DNA of 64,000 bases from JAFEDN01 sp963795715 (GCA_963795715.1 CAWCIY010000004.1:372001-436000), one strand, 5' to 3'. Numbered from the stretch's first letter, positions 17,574 to 27,177 are shown. The notes: a model not told the origin generated them from the sequence alone. Made by a program: numbers and translations.

Positions 17574-18386
17574 TCAAACAAAGTTCATGGGGAATTGAAT
17601 AGTTGATTTTAACTGAATACTGGATTGAACGTGATCTAAAAAATCCAGACGGGCTTGCAAGGCCAATCGGGCATGAATCGCAATTTCATGCCATTTTTTT
17701 TCATCGTCTCCGGCCAGGTGATGTAAAATTTTTAAAGCCTGGGGAAAGTGTTCGTGGTGATCCAATTCGATATGCCGATGTAAATAATATAATAACGGTT
17801 GAATCAATGCCTGCTGATACGGAGGAATGGAGCGCTGTAACTGCTGTACTAACGGCGTAAACATGGCGGTGGTAATCGCTTCCCGGCCATACACAAAGGC
17901 GGCGGCTAAAATATGGGACTCCTGATCAAAAAAGCTGAAGGTGGTTAACACAAATTGTTGAATTGCGACCGATAATCCGACAGATTCCATGGCGGCAATC
18001 AGAATATCGCCTTGTTTTAAGCGGTGCAGAAAATAATGCATAGGCTGAGTGTCTGCTTGCAGCGCCTGCATCGCTTGCACATATAATTCAAAGTGACTGC
18101 AATGCGCTTGACCGTCTACGGTACGATCATTTTCTTCTTCGATGAGAATTCGGCTAATGAGGTGCGCGCTGTAGGGGTCTTTCGGGGGAAACCACGGCGC
18201 GCGCGTGGTCACAAAACGGTGATGTAATTCCTTCAACAAACAGACAAAATCCCAAACCGCGAAAACATGGTGCTCCATCCATATCCGCAAGCTTTCCAGT
18301 GAATCGATAGCGGCATAAATCGTATGGTTTTTAATTTTTTGAATCAGCGGTGCTAATTGTGCATTGACGATTGCTAAGTTAGCCAT
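17574..18386 (-). CDS. DUF3050 protein (haem-oxygenase-like fold)
   Basis: 270 residues, matching the DUF3050 family in length and sequence: IWMEHHVFAVWDFVCLLKEL near the start, RILIEEENDRTVDG, and YYLHRHIELDHHEHFPQALK with the His-rich helix. Related folds are di-iron or haem-oxygenase-like enzymes; a catalytic role is not proven for the family. The start overlaps the end of the histidine-kinase gene by 8 bp, so the two formed one operon; the kinase is now broken while this gene is intact. Confidence 0.85.
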   Translation of the reverse strand: MANLAIVNAQLAPLIQKIKNHTIYAAIDSLESLRIWMEHHVFAVWDFVCLLKELHHRFVTTRAPWFPPKDPYSAHLISRILIEEENDRTVDGQAHCSHFELYVQAMQALQADTQPMHYFLHRLKQGDILIAAMESVGLSVAIQQFVLTTFSFFDQESHILAAAFVYGREAITTAMFTPLVQQLQRSIPPYQQALIQPLLYYLHRHIELDHHEHFPQALKILHHLAGDDEKKWHEIAIHARLALQARLDFLDHVQSSIQLKSTIQFPMNFV

Positions 18387-19927
18387 GACGTGATCTCCGA
18401 GTGAATGAATTTGTTTTATTTGTTTTATTTGTTTTATTTTTATTGATTTGAAAAGAATGCCTTGGCATCTGCTTTTTTTGCTTTTGCGGTTTCAATAAAT
18501 CGGCAATTTCCTGCACGGTTTGCGCCTCTAATGGTTTTACAAAAGTATTCACCATACCCGCCGTCAAACAGCGTTGGCGAATTTCCTCATCCAAATGTGC
18601 CGATAAGGCAACGATGAGGGAAACCAGGCGATGGTTATGCTGTTGCCAGCGTTGGATTTCTTTCGCTACGGTACAACCGTCTTGATCCGGTAGACCTAAG
18701 TCCATGACTACCATTTCGTAATCCTGACATTTCACTTGAGTCAGCGCCTGCGCTCCATCATCGGCGGTACCCACTTGAAAACCGGCATTTATCAGCCTAT
18801 GTTGAACCGCCTTCTGCACGATGGGATTGTCTTCGACGACGAGAATGCGTTGATTGAGCGAGGCTGGAGTCATGGAATGTGCCACGGGATCCCTGACTAA
18901 ATTGTTATACTGCAAGCCAGGAGGAAGCATAATACCTTTTGAGACATTCAATGAGGATAAGTGCTTCGGTGCTAAAGATTCTCGCAGAGAAATCAGTACA
19001 GTAAAAGTCGTGCCTTGATTCTCAACACTATTGACAGAAATTTCCCCGTCTAATTCAGTAATAAACTGTTTAACCAATGCCAACCCTAAACCAAAACCCG
19101 GATATCGATTCTGATAAGCAGGATGCAGGCGCTCAAAGCGGGTAAAAATTAATGTTTGTTTATCCGGCGGAATGCCGATGCCGGTATCCTGCACTTCAAA
19201 TTGAATGACCCAACGTCTGTACTTGCGCCGAATGCAGGTTAAACGTAAGTCAACGGATCCCCCTGAAGGGTAAATTTAATCGCGTTACTCACTAAATTCA
19301 GCAAAATACGCTGTATCCGAACAGGATCGCCAATCAGTATCCATGGAATTTTGTCATCATATTCGACCTGAAAATCGAGATGCTTTTCTTGAACGGAGGG
19401 TTTAACTAACTGGACGATATGGTCGACTAAATCCCGCAAATTAAATTGAATGTCATACACCGGCAAATCACCGGATTCGTGCTTAGAAAATTCAATCACC
19501 TGATTCAGCAAATTTAATAACACCTGACTGGACTGAATTAAATCCCGGGCGATCCTTTTATCGGGTTCATGGTGCAGTCTTTCCATTAATTGCTGCGCCA
19601 TACCGATGATACCCGACAAGGGCGTGCGCATATCGTGGCTGATATTAGTGATGAAGGCGGATTTGGCTTGATTGGCGGCGTCGGCCTGTTGTTTAGCTTG
19701 ACGCAATTCACGTTCCTGGTCTTTCAGCGCCGTAATATCCGTAAAATAACCGACGATACCTAAGGGCCTTCCATCGTCATCACAAATCGGCAATTTGCTG
19801 ACTAAGGTCACCAGTTTTGCGCCATTAGGTAAAACGAGAGTTTCTTGTTGGTTGTTGATGGGATGACCGTTTAAAGTCTCCTGATCCCCCTTGATAAATT
19901 CTTCCGCTGAGTGACCGGTCGGCTGCC

Positions 19928-20287
19928 AAGAGTCCTATTCTTGATACTCCCACCGTTGATATTGACGGTGGCGAAATCAAAGAAATTGAAGTCATTGACC
20001 CCACCCATCCATTATATGGAAGAAAATTCAACATCAGTGTTGAGCAATTAAGTGGGTATAAAACCAAACTCATTCAGGTCGATTATAAAAATAATACTAG
20101 ACTGACGATACCTATTAGAAGTACCAATCTCAATTCTTTTGATACTGACTTAAAATCTTCCTCTGTCAAATTAACTTTCGATTCGATAAAACAAATAGTT
20201 TTATTAACTCAGGAGTTAACTTTATGCCAACCGACAATAAAAAAATATGGGAAAAAATCCCAGAAAAAACTCAAACAGAAATCTTAA
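19928..20287 (+). CDS. DUF5372-like small protein of the recombinase element
   Basis: The frame is open from the element border and encodes IKEIEVIDPTHPLYGRKFNI and a C-terminal half with RLTIPIRSTNLNSFDTDL. The DPTHPLYGRKF signature fits DUF5372 proteins found next to recombinases of this type. No ATG is present early in the ORF; a non-ATG start (ATT/CTT) or a start truncated by the insertion is possible. It ends 64 bp into the next ORF. Confidence 0.5.
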   Translation, partial: KSPILDTPTVDIDGGEIKEIEVIDPTHPLYGRKFNISVEQLSGYKTKLIQVDYKNNTRLTIPIRSTNLNSFDTDLKSSSVKLTFDSIKQIVLLTQELTLCQPTIKKYGKKSQKKLKQKS

Positions 20288-20451
20288 ATTCTTTAACTGA
20301 AATTTGTATGGAGATAGTTTATGAGCAAGAATATGTATATCACCAGTTATCATCTCAACAAGAAGGCCATGATTTACATTCGTCAGTCCACCATGCATCA
20401 AGTCATAAGTCACAAAGAAAGTCTAAAATTACAATACAACCTAAAAAATAG
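20224..20451 (+). CDS. Small companion protein upstream of the recombinase
   Basis: 75 residues, start preceded by AGGAG at 8 nt. The start NKKIWEKIPEKTQTEILNSL resembles the small W.(K/R)LP-type ORF that accompanies recombinases of this family. It overlaps the recombinase by 131 bp in another frame, so the conserved part is only the first 35 codons or so. Role unknown. Confidence 0.5.
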   Translation: MPTDNKKIWEKIPEKTQTEILNSLTEICMEIVYEQEYVYHQLSSQQEGHDLHSSVHHASSHKSQRKSKITIQPKK

Positions 20452-22378
20452 AGCAATACAATGTGGCTGGAGAAATGATCAAATTGAAATAGTCGATACT
20501 GATCTGGGCATCTCGGGTAAAACGATAGAAAATAGAGATGGTTTCAAACATGTTTTAACCGAAGTCGCTTTAGAAAACGTGGGCATCATATTTTCTTATG
20601 ATGCGACTCGATTATCACGAAATTGCTCTGATTGGTATCAACTACTCGATATTTGCAGCTTTAAAAAATGTCTGATTGGGGACATTGATAGTATATATGA
20701 TCCCAGCACTACGAATGGACGTTTATTATTAGGCATCAAAGGCCAGCTGGCTGAAATTGAATTAAGTACCATCAAAAGCCGATTACTCGCTGGTCGAAAT
20801 AATAAAGCTGCCAGAGGAGAATTAGATGTCAAATTACCTGTTGGTTTGATTAGAACACTAGATAAAAGAGTAGAGAAAGATCCTAATTTGGAGGTACAGA
20901 ACACGATTAATAATATATTTGAGACGTTTTTCCGTTTTAAATCTGTATCAATGACCTCTAAATATTTTATCAAAAATAATTTACTAATTCCAAGATATAA
21001 TCAACTAAATCAACTGATATGGAAGAAACCAAAATTTGTAGATTTGCTGAAGATGTTAAAAAATCCGGCCTATGCTGGTGCATTTGTGTTTGGACAAAAA
21101 CGCCAAGTGCCATCTCCATCTAATCCGAGAAAAAGAAAAACCCAAAATGTCCCTTATTCGGAATGGAAAATAATTCATAATAAATATCCTAATTATATTA
21201 CTTGGGAACAGTACGAAATGCTTAGAAAAATAATTTCAGATAATTATTTAATCTACGAAAAAAATAGCAGAGGAATTTCCAGGCCTGGGGCTTGTTTGTT
21301 ACAAGGAATCGCTTATTGTGGTCTATGTGGTCATAAGATGGTTGTAGAGTACAATAAAAGAAAATCTTATATCTGTAATTTTGGGGCTAGAAAATACTAT
21401 GAAAAAAGATGTCAAACTGTTTTGGCGAAGGGGGCTGAGGAAGCTATCGTCTTAGCATTTTTTAATGCATTATCTTCCATCGAGCTAGATGCCTATGAGA
21501 AAATTCTTTCTAAGAGAGAAGAGGATTACCAAAAACTAAATGTTGCAAAGGAACAAAAATTAAGCCGGTTAAGATATCAGGCAAAATTAGCAGAAAATAG
21601 ATTTAATCAAGTAGATCCCAATAATCGTTTAGTAGCAGAAGAATTAGAAAAACGTTGGGAACAAGCATTAATTGAACTCAAAGAAGAAGAGGAACAAAAA
21701 CATTTATCTCAAAATAGTGGCTCATCTTTTATTCCAGAGGAACTGAAATTAGTATTCACTGATTTGGGTAAGCGACTACCTGATCTATGGGATAGTGGTA
21801 TGCTAAACAATAAAATAAAAAAAGACTATCTGAGATGTTTAATAGAAAAAGTGGTCTTCACCCGCTCAAAACCAGATCAGGTTGATATTCGTATTGTTTG
21901 GAAAGGCGGAGAAGTGAACGAAATGTCGGTCCCTTACAAAGTCAGCGCTTATGAAAATTCATCGCACTATACTGAGATCAAAGAACTCATCAGAAATGCC
22001 TATAAAAATAATAAAACTGATCAAGAAATAGTAATCTTGCTCACTGAAAAAGGTCTGAAACAGCCTTTATTAAAACCGATTACTTTGGGTTCAGTACGAT
22101 CTCTTAGATTTAGAATGGACTTGCTTCGACCGCGTGGAGGCAGGGGAAGTGTTCAAGTCAAAGGGTATTTAACTGTTCCACAAGTTTGTGACCGGCTCGG
22201 TGTGAATAGCGATTGGCTTTCTGGTAAAATTAAGTCTGGAAAAGTCAAGGTAAAGAAGGATCCCAAACGACGGGTTTATCTTTTCCCTGATACAAAAAAC
22301 ACAGAAGAGCAGATGAAGCTCCTGTGGGAGAACAAGCTCCACAGTCTAAACTTTATAGAGGAGTACCAACATGATTGA
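20321..22378 (+). CDS. Large serine recombinase (resolvase + recombinase + zinc ribbon)
   Basis: 685 residues. The N-terminal catalytic domain has YIRQSTMHQV (catalytic Ser in RQS), DLGISGKTIENRDGF and the Arg-containing SYDATRLSRNCSDWYQLL. A recombinase domain follows (KNPAYAGAFVFGQKR), then a zinc ribbon (GIAYCGLCGHKMV... CNFGARKYYEKRC), a coiled coil and a C-terminal HTH-like segment (LTVPQVCDRLGVNSDWLSGK). It is intact and should be able to move the element. GGAGATAG lies before the start. Confidence 0.9.
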   Translation: MSKNMYITSYHLNKKAMIYIRQSTMHQVISHKESLKLQYNLKNRAIQCGWRNDQIEIVDTDLGISGKTIENRDGFKHVLTEVALENVGIIFSYDATRLSRNCSDWYQLLDICSFKKCLIGDIDSIYDPSTTNGRLLLGIKGQLAEIELSTIKSRLLAGRNNKAARGELDVKLPVGLIRTLDKRVEKDPNLEVQNTINNIFETFFRFKSVSMTSKYFIKNNLLIPRYNQLNQLIWKKPKFVDLLKMLKNPAYAGAFVFGQKRQVPSPSNPRKRKTQNVPYSEWKIIHNKYPNYITWEQYEMLRKIISDNYLIYEKNSRGISRPGACLLQGIAYCGLCGHKMVVEYNKRKSYICNFGARKYYEKRCQTVLAKGAEEAIVLAFFNALSSIELDAYEKILSKREEDYQKLNVAKEQKLSRLRYQAKLAENRFNQVDPNNRLVAEELEKRWEQALIELKEEEEQKHLSQNSGSSFIPEELKLVFTDLGKRLPDLWDSGMLNNKIKKDYLRCLIEKVVFTRSKPDQVDIRIVWKGGEVNEMSVPYKVSAYENSSHYTEIKELIRNAYKNNKTDQEIVILLTEKGLKQPLLKPITLGSVRSLRFRMDLLRPRGGRGSVQVKGYLTVPQVCDRLGVNSDWLSGKIKSGKVKVKKDPKRRVYLFPDTKNTEEQMKLLWENKLHSLNFIEEYQHD

Positions 22379-22895
22379 TCCCAATTTAAGTCCTGATCAC
22401 TTTTTCCGACGATGTCTTCAGTCCTGCTCAACCCCACCAGGCGGGCAAAATTCTCATTGCATCCTAAGTAAATGGATTTCTGATCTTTTAAGAAAATGTA
22501 CTGCGGCAATGACCGCGTGATATTCCTTAAAAAGACTTCGAATATCGGGGTTTTTTTGTCAGCCTCATCCTGGCGAGATACATGGTGTATCATAGCGTCT
22601 TCCTGATGGTGTGTTCATTAAAAATTGGCCACCCACCAGAGCGGGATTTCCCGGCAATCGGTTCGTCAGCCGCCCTGGCTCGTGAACTAAGATCGCCCAT
22701 CCCGCATCAACGTCCCCAAAACTGATGATCCACGACAAAATCCCTTTCGAGCCTATGGATGTCCCAAAATAAAACAGGCAGCATCCAGCCTCGTCCGACA
22801 GACGCTGCTGAATACTTTTTTCAAAAGGAAAATTAAACCGCCGGAACCGACCGTTTTTCAAGACGACGACACAAAAATTTGATAGAGTTTTCTTA

Positions 22896-24391
22896 CATGG
22901 CAATCGCATTGAATTTCTCTTCTCCCTATTTCAAATTTAGAAGTCTTTCTATCTCTTGATTTATCAGTCTTTTTTCTTTATAAAATAGTGAGTTTTATAC
23001 TAGGAAAGGAGTGCCTGATGAAATTGGAGAATACTTTTCTCGAACATTTTTCAGATCTCAAAGACCCTCGATTAAAGTCCCATCGTAATTTTAAATACAA
23101 TCTGACTGACATTTTAGTGATCACTGTTCTCGCCACGATCTGTGGGGCTGACAATTGGGTAGAAATTTATAAATTTGGTTTAGCGAAAGAATCCTGGTTA
23201 AAAACATTTTTGGAATTACCGAGTGGGATTCCCTCGCCGGATACATTCGCTCATGTATTTGCTCGCTTGGACCCGGTGGCCTTTGAGAGAGGTTTTGCCC
23301 AATGGATAGCCTCTTTAAGCATTGATTTAAAGCAGGAAATTATTGCCTTGGATGGTAAAACAGTGAGAGGGTCCGGAAATAAAAGGCAGGGACATCCCGC
23401 CATTCACCTGGTCAGTGCCTGGGCTACTCGAAATCGGATGATGTTAGCGCAAGTCAAAACCGCTGCCAAATCCAATGAAATTACCGCCATCCCCCAAGTA
23501 CTGGAAATGATTGATGTCACAGGGGCTACCGTCACCATTGATGCGATGGGTTGTCAGACCAAAATTGCCAGACAGATTATTAGGCAGGGAGCGAATTATG
23601 TTCTTTCACTCAAGGAAAATCAGCCGACGTTGTATCAAGCCGTCTGTGCCATTTTTGCTTTAGCCGAAGCTGGAGAAAAGAAATATAAAAATATGTTACA
23701 CTTACGTAAAGTAGAGAAACTTCACAACCATGGCCGAATCGAAACACGGCGCTATACATTGATATCTGCTCGGAAAGAAGCGGGTTTTAGCGTCCGATTT
23801 CCGGGTTTAAAAGGGATAGGGAAAGTGGATATTACCCGAACCACCAATAATCAAGTGGAATATTCCACCCGCTATTTTGTCACCAGTTTAAACTACGAGC
23901 AGATCAATACTTTTGTGAAAGCGGTTCGTCAACATTGGCAAATCGAAGTAGACTTACACTGGTCTCTAGACGTGAGTTTCCGCGAAGACTTGAATCAATC
24001 TCGTATTGGGCATTCCGCTGAAAATTTAGCGCTGGTGAGACGGATAGCACTGAATCTTCTTAAACAAGAATCAACTCATCAACATGGCATCAGCTGTCGT
24101 CGCAAAACCGCTGGGTGGGATCACCAATATTTACTCAAAGTGCTCACAGCTGATCAACGTTTTAAATAAAAATTCGACAAACTTCGAAGTGTATTCTTGA
24201 ACCCCTGACCGAACTTTGTAGTCAGCGTGTAGTGAATTTTTAAAGGGTGGATTTCTCTACCTATTCAGCATATTCATATCAGAAAAAACTACTTACAATC
24301 AGACTCTTTCAGTTATTACCTCGGATAAAATTATTTCGGCACAGGATATTAAAGAATTTTTTTCAAGGTTTGTTTCAATGCGATTGCCATG
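22896..24391 (+). mobile_element. Intact ISAs1-family insertion sequence, 1,496 bp
   Basis: Terminal inverted repeats CATGGCAATCGCATTGAA (22896-22913) and its reverse complement (24374-24391) are perfect over 18 bp. They are bracketed by a 10-bp direct repeat AGTTTTCTTA (22886-22895 and 24392-24401), within the 8-10 bp duplications known for this family. It carries one transposase gene. Perfect ends and duplication indicate recent transposition. Confidence 0.92.
23018..24169 (+). CDS. ISAs1-family transposase (DDE)
   Basis: 383 residues from MKLENTFLEHFSDLKDPR; start chosen because AAAGGAG lies 8 nt upstream, while an ATG 30 bp earlier does not have one. The N-terminal region SDLKDPRLKSHRNFKY and LVITVLATICGADNWVEI, then IIALDGKTVRGSG, VTIDAMGCQTKIA, VLSLKENQPTLY and VDLHWSLDVSFREDLNQSR, are hallmarks of the family with its catalytic acidic residues in place. 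The gene is full length. Confidence 0.92.
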   Translation: MKLENTFLEHFSDLKDPRLKSHRNFKYNLTDILVITVLATICGADNWVEIYKFGLAKESWLKTFLELPSGIPSPDTFAHVFARLDPVAFERGFAQWIASLSIDLKQEIIALDGKTVRGSGNKRQGHPAIHLVSAWATRNRMMLAQVKTAAKSNEITAIPQVLEMIDVTGATVTIDAMGCQTKIARQIIRQGANYVLSLKENQPTLYQAVCAIFALAEAGEKKYKNMLHLRKVEKLHNHGRIETRRYTLISARKEAGFSVRFPGLKGIGKVDITRTTNNQVEYSTRYFVTSLNYEQINTFVKAVRQHWQIEVDLHWSLDVSFREDLNQSRIGHSAENLALVRRIALNLLKQESTHQHGISCRRKTAGWDHQYLLKVLTADQRFK

Positions 24392-24401
24392 AGTTTTCTT
24401 A

Positions 24402-24720
24402 GCCATTAAAGTTCCTTAATTAACTTTGGTGGTTAGTCAGGGGCAGGTGGTAACGACACTTGTCCTTGACGCTACTATGGTAACTCACTTCTACGGGAAT
24501 GCAAGACCCGGTTTTTCTTCAGCCATTTTTGCATTTTAATCTCAACACATCCTGCATATTTAAGTTAAAAGAATATGCCGCTAGCGTGAATTCTATACAG
24601 TTTCAGCCTTCCAATAGGGTTGGAGAGAGAAACATTTCACACGCGCTTAAATTAGATGAAATTTCTTCACCCATTTTAGGTACCTTAAAACTCATCTGTT
24701 TACATACGGTGAAAATCACG
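24402..24720. other. Intergenic between disrupted gene and DNA methyltransferase
   Basis: It holds the leader of the disrupted minus-strand gene (AAGGAAC before 24406) and the methyltransferase upstream region. An in-frame extension of the methyltransferase to 24499 exists but its sequence is not protein-like. Confidence 0.4.
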
Positions 24721-25557
24721 ATGAACACGGACTGGATGAACCAAATTTTTTGCGGCGACGCGGGTCGGCTACTCACCCGACTACCGGCGCAATCGGTGGA
24801 TCTGATTTTCACTTCGCCGCCTTACGCCAACCAACGCCAAAAGCAATATCCCAGCACCCCACCGGATCAATACGTGGATTGGTTTATCCCGATTGCAGCA
24901 GAACTTCAGCGCATTTTAAAACCCACCGGCACTTTTATTTTGAATATCAAAGAGAACGTCGTCAAACATGAACGTTCCTGTTACGTGCTTCAGTTGATAT
25001 TAGCCTTACGCGAGCAAGGTTGGCTGTGGACGGAGGAATTTATTTGGCACAAGAAAAACAGCGTTCCCGGCAAATGGCCGAACCGGCTGCGTGACGGCTG
25101 GGAACGATTATTGCAATTTAACCCGCAGAAAAAATTTTGTATGTATCAAGAAGCGGTGATGATTCCTATTCATCCCTCAACGGTCAACCGCATGCAACGG
25201 CTAAAACCGGCGGATAATAGTTTAAAGTCGATGAAAACCGGCAGTCCTTTTAAACGCAACCTGAGTCACTGGCTGAACAAAGACAAGGTATATCCTTGCA
25301 ATGTCTTGCACCTGGCGACGGAATCCCATAATCAACAGCATTGTGCCGCTTTCCCTGAATCATTACCCACCTGGTTTATTCAATTATTTACTCAAAAAAA
25401 GGATATTGTTTTGGATCCGTTTATGGGTAGCGGGACTACCGCGGTTTCCGCGCTCAAATTGGGTAGATACTTTGTGGGGATGGATATTTCTGCTCACTAT
25501 TGCCAGGTCGCCCAACAGCGCATTCAATCCCTGTCGGCAAAAATCATTGACGCTTGA
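24721..25557 (+). CDS. DNA methyltransferase (N4-cytosine/N6-adenine, beta class)
   Basis: 278 residues from MNTDWMNQIFCGDAGRLL, the typical beginning of these enzymes. Catalytic motif IV, FTSPPYANQ, comes early (SPPY suggests N4-cytosine) and the SAM motif LDPFMGSGTTAVSALKLGR comes late, so it is beta class. HKKNSVPGKWPNRLRDGWER is the usual recognition-region start. No restriction enzyme is adjacent, so it is an orphan methyltransferase, common on integrative elements. The start lacks a strong ribosome site. Confidence 0.88.
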   Translation: MNTDWMNQIFCGDAGRLLTRLPAQSVDLIFTSPPYANQRQKQYPSTPPDQYVDWFIPIAAELQRILKPTGTFILNIKENVVKHERSCYVLQLILALREQGWLWTEEFIWHKKNSVPGKWPNRLRDGWERLLQFNPQKKFCMYQEAVMIPIHPSTVNRMQRLKPADNSLKSMKTGSPFKRNLSHWLNKDKVYPCNVLHLATESHNQQHCAAFPESLPTWFIQLFTQKKDIVLDPFMGSGTTAVSALKLGRYFVGMDISAHYCQVAQQRIQSLSAKIIDA

Positions 25558-25570
25558 AGTCTTAATAATT

Positions 25571-26209
25571 TTAATGTTTGACGACAGCTTCGGAAAACAT
25601 CAATCCCCGAATATGTGCCGGTTCTTCAATGCCTAATTTTTTGCAGGCGGAAACTTTTAAATTATAAACCGTTTTAATACTCACATGCGTGAGTTCGACA
25701 ATTTCCTCATAGGTTTTATGGCGGGCTAACAATAGAATGATTTCAAATTCGCGAGACGATAAGGTTTCTAATTGCGGAATGGTGGGATTTTTTCGATAAC
25801 GCAGTAATTCCAGGGCTAAATCCGGCTGCAAATAGGTTTTGCCGGAAAGAATCGCCTGGATCGCTTCGAGTACTAAATCATACCGCTGTTTAGACAAATA
25901 CCCTTTGGCGGGTGATTCGACCAACCGACTGAGGGTGGGCCAATGCACCGGATGCACCATCAAGATCGTCGATACTTTAGGCCAGCGCCGATGAATATAA
26001 CGGCACAACGACTCTCCTAAAATATCCGGTAATTCCACATTCAATAACACAAATAAGGGGTTTTTTCCTTTATATTTTTTGATGATTTCCAATCCCTCAG
26101 TACCGGTTTGAGCTGTGCCGACAAAACCGGTATCCGGATGAGTGGCCATTAACCCCTTTAGCGTGGCCGTCATTTGACAATCCGGATCAATCACCACCAC
26201 TGAAATCAT
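25571..26209 (-). CDS. NarL/LuxR-type response regulator with atypical receiver
   Basis: 212 residues: a receiver domain (residues 1-115) and a GerE HTH (LSSREFEIILLLARHKTYEE, VSIKTVYNLKVSACKKLGI). The acidic pocket (IDPD, 7-10) and the Lys (YLSKQ) are present, but the phospho-acceptor position in LLNVELPD is Asn57 instead of Asp. It therefore probably does not work through normal phosphorylation. Its start overlaps the stop of the readable frame of the preceding gene (TGATG), suggesting coupling. Confidence 0.82.
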   Translation of the reverse strand: MISVVVIDPDCQMTATLKGLMATHPDTGFVGTAQTGTEGLEIIKKYKGKNPLFVLLNVELPDILGESLCRYIHRRWPKVSTILMVHPVHWPTLSRLVESPAKGYLSKQRYDLVLEAIQAILSGKTYLQPDLALELLRYRKNPTIPQLETLSSREFEIILLLARHKTYEEIVELTHVSIKTVYNLKVSACKKLGIEEPAHIRGLMFSEAVVKH

Positions 26210-27177
26210 CAGGATACCCCTACTTCTACTAAAGGCGACAATTGAATTTTACCCACTTTCAACAAATGCTGAAGAGCAACCTGCTGCTCCCGATCATTCC
26301 CCCATAAATATTTTCCGATTTCTTCTACATCAGCCGGTTGGCATCGACCTTATTCATCCGCGTGAAAGAGTAAGCTAAAGAAATATAATCGCAGCGGCAA
26401 TTGACTGTTTTTTTCTGCCTGTTTTAAAGCAGAATCCGTCAGCACGGTTCGAATCATCTTTAAAATGGGAGCATAAGATTCAGGAGGGAGTGAAGGCCGT
26501 CGGGAAGAAATCCAGACCGTGTCCATTGAAGGTAAGATTTCGTTGTCAGTGTGATTAAAGGTTTGATGGGTTGTCGTTTTTTTAGTGATGGGATGGGCGT
26601 CCATCCACGCATTCATGTGCCGGCGAGTCAACGTTAATAAATACCGTTGTATTTCCGGTGAATAATCCGCCGCGCGGGACAACGGAAATACTTTAAATCG
26701 CTTTAAATCCATGGCCACGACTAATTCAGGAATCCCCTGTGATTTCACTTTCTTCGCTTGACGATAGGTATAATAATTACCGAAATGAACCCGTGGAGCG
26801 ACCAGGGATTCGATACGACCTTTGACACTGCCGACAGGCTGGCTCCTCAGCTCCGCCTCATACACTAACCCCGTTTCCACCCGTACACTGATACCCAGGG
26901 TTTGGAGTAGCTCGGTTTTTTCCATCAATACCTGGGTAAAATCGTCGGGTTCGGCTAATTCATACCATTTTACCTGCTGACCGGTAGCCTCCTGAATCGC
27001 CCAAGCATCTTTAGGTTTTATTTTTTGACTGCGATTCAGCAGGTAATTAATTTTTTGGATCGGAATCCCCGTCAAATCCGCCAATTTCTGTTGGGAATAA
27101 TCACAGATCTTGATCGCTTTTAACAAAGCCGGTCTATGATCAAATACACGGGGCGTCCTTTTCACTTGTCTGTACAT
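26209..27177 (-). pseudogene. XRE-like HTH protein with an in-frame premature stop
   Basis: The ORF from 27177 gives 275 residues ending SLLFHADE, then TAA at 26350-26352. The same frame continues for 46 protein-like codons (GRCQPADVEEIGKYLWGNDR ... LLKVGKIQLSPLVEVGVS) to a TGA that overlaps the next start codon. So one nonsense change seems to have cut an approximately 322-residue protein. The N-terminus has an HTH (YSQQKLADLTGIPIQKINYL); the middle has YYTYRQAKKVKSQGIPELVV. A regulator of the element is plausible. The shortened form may still work. Confidence 0.6.

Larger units (their letters stand above)
19926..22384 (+). mobile_element. Serine-recombinase mobile element inserted in the kinase gene
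   Basis: The word CCAA occurs at both borders (19926-19929 and 22381-22384). Removing one copy plus the 2,455 bp between them rejoins the kinase frame exactly (DLNW into QPTGHSAEEF). It carries three plus-strand genes: a DUF5372-like ORF, a small companion ORF and a large serine recombinase. The outer borders show no long inverted repeats, as expected for site-specific serine recombinase integration. Confidence 0.8.
18379..22593 (-). pseudogene. PAS-histidine kinase-receiver hybrid, interrupted by a recombinase element and a frameshift
   Basis: The gene begins at 22593 (AGGAAG upstream) with a PAS-like segment (ITRSLPQYIFLKDQKSIYLG, KSDQDLNW), stops at the inserted element at 22384, and resumes at 19929 with QPTGHSAEEFIKGDQETLNG. 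Then come a coiled linker, the H-box FITNISHDMRTPLSGIIGMA, a kinase ATPase domain, and a receiver with VVMDLGLPDQDG (phospho-Asp present). At 19260-19264 a run of five Gs stops the frame (DPLTYV); six Gs would restore SVDLRLTCIRRKYRRW into DTGIGIPPDKQ. Intact length would be about 587 residues. The end has a 9-bp microsatellite encoding NKTNKTNKTN. Confidence 0.82.
22565..24406 (-). pseudogene. Small gene upstream of the kinase, disrupted by the IS just after its start
   Basis: Removing the IS and one target copy restores an ORF starting at 24406 (AAGGAAC upstream): MAKKTLSNFCVVVLKNGRF and onward for about 110 codons to 22565, overlapping the kinase start by 29 bp. With the IS in place the body is read only from an ATG supplied by the IS terminal repeat at about 22909 (MRLPCKKTL...). 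The product has no recognised domain; it is probably a sensory partner of the kinase judging by operon position. Confidence 0.55.

Noticed and set aside
24499..24720. N-terminal extension of the DNA methyltransferase
   Set aside because: Sequence is not family-like; the typical MNTDWMNQIFCGDA start lies at 24721.
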